Source: Alphaproteobacteria bacterium (GTDB lineage: Bacteria > Pseudomonadota > Alphaproteobacteria > RF32 > CAG-239). Taken from it: 64,000 nucleotides of DNA. Positions 61,508 through 64,000 of this stretch are shown one piece after another. Position 1 is the first letter of the stretch; each line of letters opens with the position of its first letter. The position numbers and the translations under genes are program-made. Under the pieces are notes generated by a model. It was not told where the DNA came from. It saw nothing but the letters and a program-made list of their open reading frames with translations, and did no database searches. The stretch spans positions 216,441 to 280,440 of the forward strand of contig SUUY01000002.1 of the NCBI GenBank assembly GCA_015062285.1. Direction: 5' to 3'.

Positions 61508-63685
61508 CTATTTTTTTGGTTTGTTTGTTTTCATCGGTTTACGCTTGCTTTTAGAAGATACTGAAGATTTTCTTGATTTATTAATACGCTCATATTTTTG
61601 TTTTGCTATTTCTACTCGTTTTTTGCTACCGCTCAAATTAGACAAATCGGCATTAGTTTGTCTTTTGCTGCTTGTTTTTTTATTTTGAGTGGTATTGTTT
61701 ATCTTATCTGCAACATTTTCTTCCGAAGATATTGTTTCGCCACTTTCTTTGTTTTCAGGAACAACTGTTTTTTCCTGCTCCCCGACTTCCGAAACGACAG
61801 GATTTCCCGGATTATCAATTTCTGAGTCGATAGGATTTTCCGGATTGTCAATTTCTGAGTCGACAGATTCTTCCTGTTTGTCATCTTCCGAAATAACAGG
61901 TTTGCGTTTTACTCCCCCTTCAGATATTGTAGGTCTACTTGTGCTTTGAGTCGAATTTATGCCGGGGGTTGCTGAAGGTGAGCCAGAAGGACTATTTGTC
62001 GGACTGCTTGAAGGAGATCCGCCACCCCATCCGGCTGACGGAGGATTTGCACCACCTGTCTGCGGATCAGAATCGCTATCCCCCCTTTTAAATATCGATT
62101 TAATACCACCCCAAAGTGCTCTTCGTCCGTTTTTGAATTTTTCGGATATAGCTTCACGGGCATGTTGAGTAGATTTAAGAGCAAACGATTTGGTGGCAGA
62201 TCCTGCCATTGTAGCAATGCCCGGGGCAATAGGCTTGAGCGCGCCTCCCGCAAATTTCCCGGCAAGATCCGAAGCTTTGCCCATAAATTGGAGAGCATAT
62301 ACGCAACAAAATAGCAATATCAAAAATCCTGTACCGGAAATATCAGTTAACTCTGCAACTTTGATTTCACTTTGGGTATTAATTGCAGTAGCAAGATCAT
62401 ATAATCCGCCCTTTTTACTTTCTTCTGTGACCTCTTCGCTCGCCGGAGCTTCATTTGCCACATAGGTCATTGCACTGTCAATCAGGGCAATGCTCACGGC
62501 CGTAACCATTCCGGAGAATAAAAAGACAAATGCCGAATTTAAAACCATATTCCAACCAATTTTAGAATATTTTGATGTTATCTTAAATGGCCATGTCGCA
62601 ATCATAAACGGTAAAAGAGCTCCGACAATACCTAGTTGGACAACTGCATCAACAAGATAAAAGGCAAACGAAAGTATCATCAAAAAACTAAACCCGGCCA
62701 AGAGAAGCCCCATAATTACTAATTGAAACCCATCACCCCAGGTTAATACATCTCCACGAAATATTAAAGCACGACCACCTATACATAGCAAAGATGTTCC
62801 TACAGACTGAACAAAAGCAATATTTTTTTGAACAAACACTATGAAGTTGTCAATTTTAGTATATAATTCCACATCATAATAAGCGCGACCTTTTGTTTTT
62901 GGCAATTTGAACTGTTTAGCTCTGTCTTTTATTCCGAGATTTAGCTTTTGCTCTTCAAGTACATTTAGGTCTGTTGTCATGAGCATTTTACTATCAACTA
63001 TTGCATTTTTCATATCTCCGTCAGTGCTAGCATAAGATACAACCTCGCCACCAAATTTTAATCCTGCATCTAAAACATCTAATATAATATAATCGAATAT
63101 CTGCCCAGAAAATAATAACAAGAAAAATGCTATCATTACCTTATAGCTTTGTTTCATGAGTTCGGTTAAAAATTTGGGAGCATCTTGTTTAGAAACAGAT
63201 GAAACAAAATCTAATACTTTTATGGCAATCCATATTGCAAGGCCTATTGCCATAACAACAGCAAAAGGCATAGCAAAAGTATCAAATGAAATTGATGTTA
63301 TATGGTTTGAAGCAGCATACATTATGGTAATAAGGCTACAAAAGAAGCATTTGCGGTTATTATATAATTTAACCGGCAAAACCTCACAACCTTTAAACGC
63401 CGTATCATCTGTATTGTAAAGTGCTGTTGCTTTTTCTATATTTTTGCTTCCGCTACTAACCTCAAGCCTATATGTGCCGTTATCTGAAGTTCTATCATTT
63501 GTAACAGTTTCGCTGGCTGTCCATTTGCTATCAACCTTATCCCAAAATTCCCGAACAGGTAATTCCTCAACTTTTTCTGCATCATAGGCAAAACAATGCT
63601 TGTGTACCATAATGATTGACATCATTACGATAAGAAAGCTAACGATTTGTTTTTTAACAATTTTCATATTACAAACACATATCAA
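61508..63685 (-). CDS. VirB6/TrbL-family type IV secretion protein with long disordered tail
   Basis: A 725-residue inner-membrane channel component of a type IV secretion system. A TTG at 63685 has AAGG 8 bp upstream; an ATG at 63667 is the alternative. A signal-like helix is followed by a periplasmic segment with four cysteines (KGCEVLPVKLYNNRKCFFC). Five or six helices follow at ~135-490, including the VirB6 core SFAFYLVDAVVQLGIVGALLPFMIATWPFK. Residues ~530-725 are Ser/Pro/Glu/Asn-rich and probably disordered, with short tandem repeats (SEIDNPENPIDSEIDNPGNP). Long VirB6 tails are typical of Rickettsiales rvh systems. The two VirB8 paralogues lie about 18 kb away. Confidence 0.85.
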   Translation of the reverse strand: MICVCNMKIVKKQIVSFLIVMMSIIMVHKHCFAYDAEKVEELPVREFWDKVDSKWTASETVTNDRTSDNGTYRLEVSSGSKNIEKATALYNTDDTAFKGCEVLPVKLYNNRKCFFCSLITIMYAASNHITSISFDTFAMPFAVVMAIGLAIWIAIKVLDFVSSVSKQDAPKFLTELMKQSYKVMIAFFLLLFSGQIFDYIILDVLDAGLKFGGEVVSYASTDGDMKNAIVDSKMLMTTDLNVLEEQKLNLGIKDRAKQFKLPKTKGRAYYDVELYTKIDNFIVFVQKNIAFVQSVGTSLLCIGGRALIFRGDVLTWGDGFQLVIMGLLLAGFSFLMILSFAFYLVDAVVQLGIVGALLPFMIATWPFKITSKYSKIGWNMVLNSAFVFLFSGMVTAVSIALIDSAMTYVANEAPASEEVTEESKKGGLYDLATAINTQSEIKVAELTDISGTGFLILLFCCVYALQFMGKASDLAGKFAGGALKPIAPGIATMAGSATKSFALKSTQHAREAISEKFKNGRRALWGGIKSIFKRGDSDSDPQTGGANPPSAGWGGGSPSSSPTNSPSGSPSATPGINSTQSTSRPTISEGGVKRKPVISEDDKQEESVDSEIDNPENPIDSEIDNPGNPVVSEVGEQEKTVVPENKESGETISSEENVADKINNTTQNKKTSSKRQTNADLSNLSGSKKRVEIAKQKYERINKSRKSSVSSKSKRKPMKTNKPKK
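61795..61875 (-). repeat. Short tandem repeat in the VirB6 tail
   Basis: Two to three imperfect copies of a ~33-bp unit encode SEIDNPENP / SEIDNPGNP-like peptides. The nucleotide copies (TCCGGATT[G/A]TCAATTTCTGAGTCGA) are nearly identical, so they are recent. Confidence 0.7.
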
Positions 63686-63703
63686 CTGTTAAACCTTAAT
63701 GTT

Positions 63704-63713
63704 ATTATATCAC
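63704..63713 (-). promoter_or_regulatory. Possible promoter -10 of the VirB6-like gene
   Basis: On the minus strand TGATATAAT (with TATAAT at 63704-63709) lies 19 bp upstream of the TTG start; the wider TGTGATATAAT is similar to the -10 elements of the two giant genes. The -35 is weak. Confidence 0.35.
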
Positions 63714-63837
63714 ATAAATTACTTATAAATTGTTACAATTTTTTGATTTTTTTGCATACAAGTTTTTTATATTCCAACGATTATTTCATCATCTGCTTAG
63801 AGCAAGGGAGGCATGAACATTCCTGTTTATCGAAGAG

Positions 63838-63912
63838 ATATGGATGTTGCCATTTTGAGGGATCCCTCGACAAGCTCGGGATGACGGGGTGGCTGCTCGG
63901 GATGACGGGTTT
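63838..63912. repeat. Intergenic repeat with duplicated GCTCGGGATGACGGG
   Basis: GCTCGGGATGACGGG occurs at 63874-63888 and again at 63894-63908 (20-bp period), preceded by GATCCCTCGACAA and followed by a related AGGATGATG. It is clearly GC-richer than its surroundings. The sequence type recalls dispersed intergenic repeats of bacterial genomes; whether it is dispersed here cannot be seen in one window. The rest of 63714-63837 holds nothing I recognise. Confidence 0.55.
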
Positions 63913-63975
63913 TCTTCTTAGGATGATGATGTTGCCAGATGCGATTTACTTGCAACAAGAACAAATAACAACAAA

Positions 63976-64000
63976 AAACCTCAAGCTAAGAGCCTGAGGT
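63976..64000 (-). terminator. Terminator for a minus-strand gene beyond the right edge
   Basis: ACCTCA (63978-63983) pairs with TGAGGT (63995-64000), with further pairing inside after one mismatch; on the minus strand it is followed by TTTTTT. It implies a gene transcribed leftward into the window from the right. Confidence 0.6.

Noticed and set aside
61959..62465. Plus-strand frames opposite the VirB6 gene (long, Pro/Ala-rich)
   Set aside because: They are shadows of the low-complexity minus-strand tail and have no ribosome binding site.
63647..63997. 116-codon plus-strand frame at the right edge
   Set aside because: It runs through the VirB6 promoter region, the GC-rich repeat and the edge terminator, and has no ribosome binding site.

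Overview
The window looks like a chromosomal segment of an AT-rich Gram-negative bacterium. It is most likely an alphaproteobacterium from an uncultured, host-associated or anaerobic lineage (inference). The lipid A genes run lpxA-lpxI-lpxB, with LpxI rather than LpxH, an order typical of Alphaproteobacteria. The SucC-like protein carries the extra loop in its nucleotide-binding region that I associate with alphaproteobacterial SucC. MlaA/MlaC, VirB8/VirB6 and NlpD-type proteins require a diderm envelope. A class III (oxygen-sensitive) ribonucleotide reductase and a flavin reductase-rubredoxin protein point to anaerobic or microaerobic life. No insertion sequence, prophage or CRISPR array was seen.

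Layout. 1-2770: the start of a very large membrane-associated protein on the minus strand, cut by the window edge. 2930-5836: a YgiW-QseB-QseC-type signalling operon preceded by a QseB/PmrA-like direct repeat, then tspO. 5893-9874: mlaA-mlaC, a DegT/DnrJ aminotransferase, an HxlR regulator and a macro-domain-like protein. 9922-16198: comEC, a small secreted Cys-rich protein, lpxA-lpxI-lpxB, and a second, repeat-containing Cys-rich secreted protein. 16383-17657: serS.

17685-31224 is a long, tightly packed minus-strand run. In transcription order it holds a PAS/degenerate-GGDEF protein, an NlpD-like protein, yajC-secD-secF, a flavin reductase, sufC-sufD-sufS, a DMT permease, a SufT-like protein, sufE, a sucC/sucD-like pair and comF. 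sufB stands apart, divergently, at 31349. 32800-36303 encodes a 1167-residue coiled-coil protein. 36394-39516 is an anaerobic ribonucleotide reductase locus controlled by two NrdR boxes, with the glycyl-radical domain encoded as a separate small gene.

39857-43496: a TolC-like lipoprotein fused to an Ig-like domain, divergent from two tandem VirB8 paralogues. 43503-49531: pepF, a truncated GlmU, a DUF2207 protein, a flavin reductase-rubredoxin fusion and slyX. 49605-52567: a Pif1-type helicase with a WYL-like tail, a ROK kinase, an ASCH-like protein and tRNA-Gly. 52674-57004: two small membrane proteins, groES-groEL, a NavBac-type channel and a prepilin peptidase. 57135-63685: a three-part ABC-2/GldG/DUF4340 fusion, a CDF metal exporter and a VirB6/TrbL protein with a long disordered tail.

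The observations most worth follow-up are: the succinyl-CoA synthetase-like pair that has lost its phospho-histidine and the partner glutamate; the class III ribonucleotide reductase with its glycyl radical domain in trans; the scattered, Rickettsiales-like type IV secretion parts; the unusual ion-channel filter; the ABC-2/GldG/DUF4340 fusion; the Cys-rich secreted proteins; and the two giant proteins driven by similar TGTGGTATA promoters.
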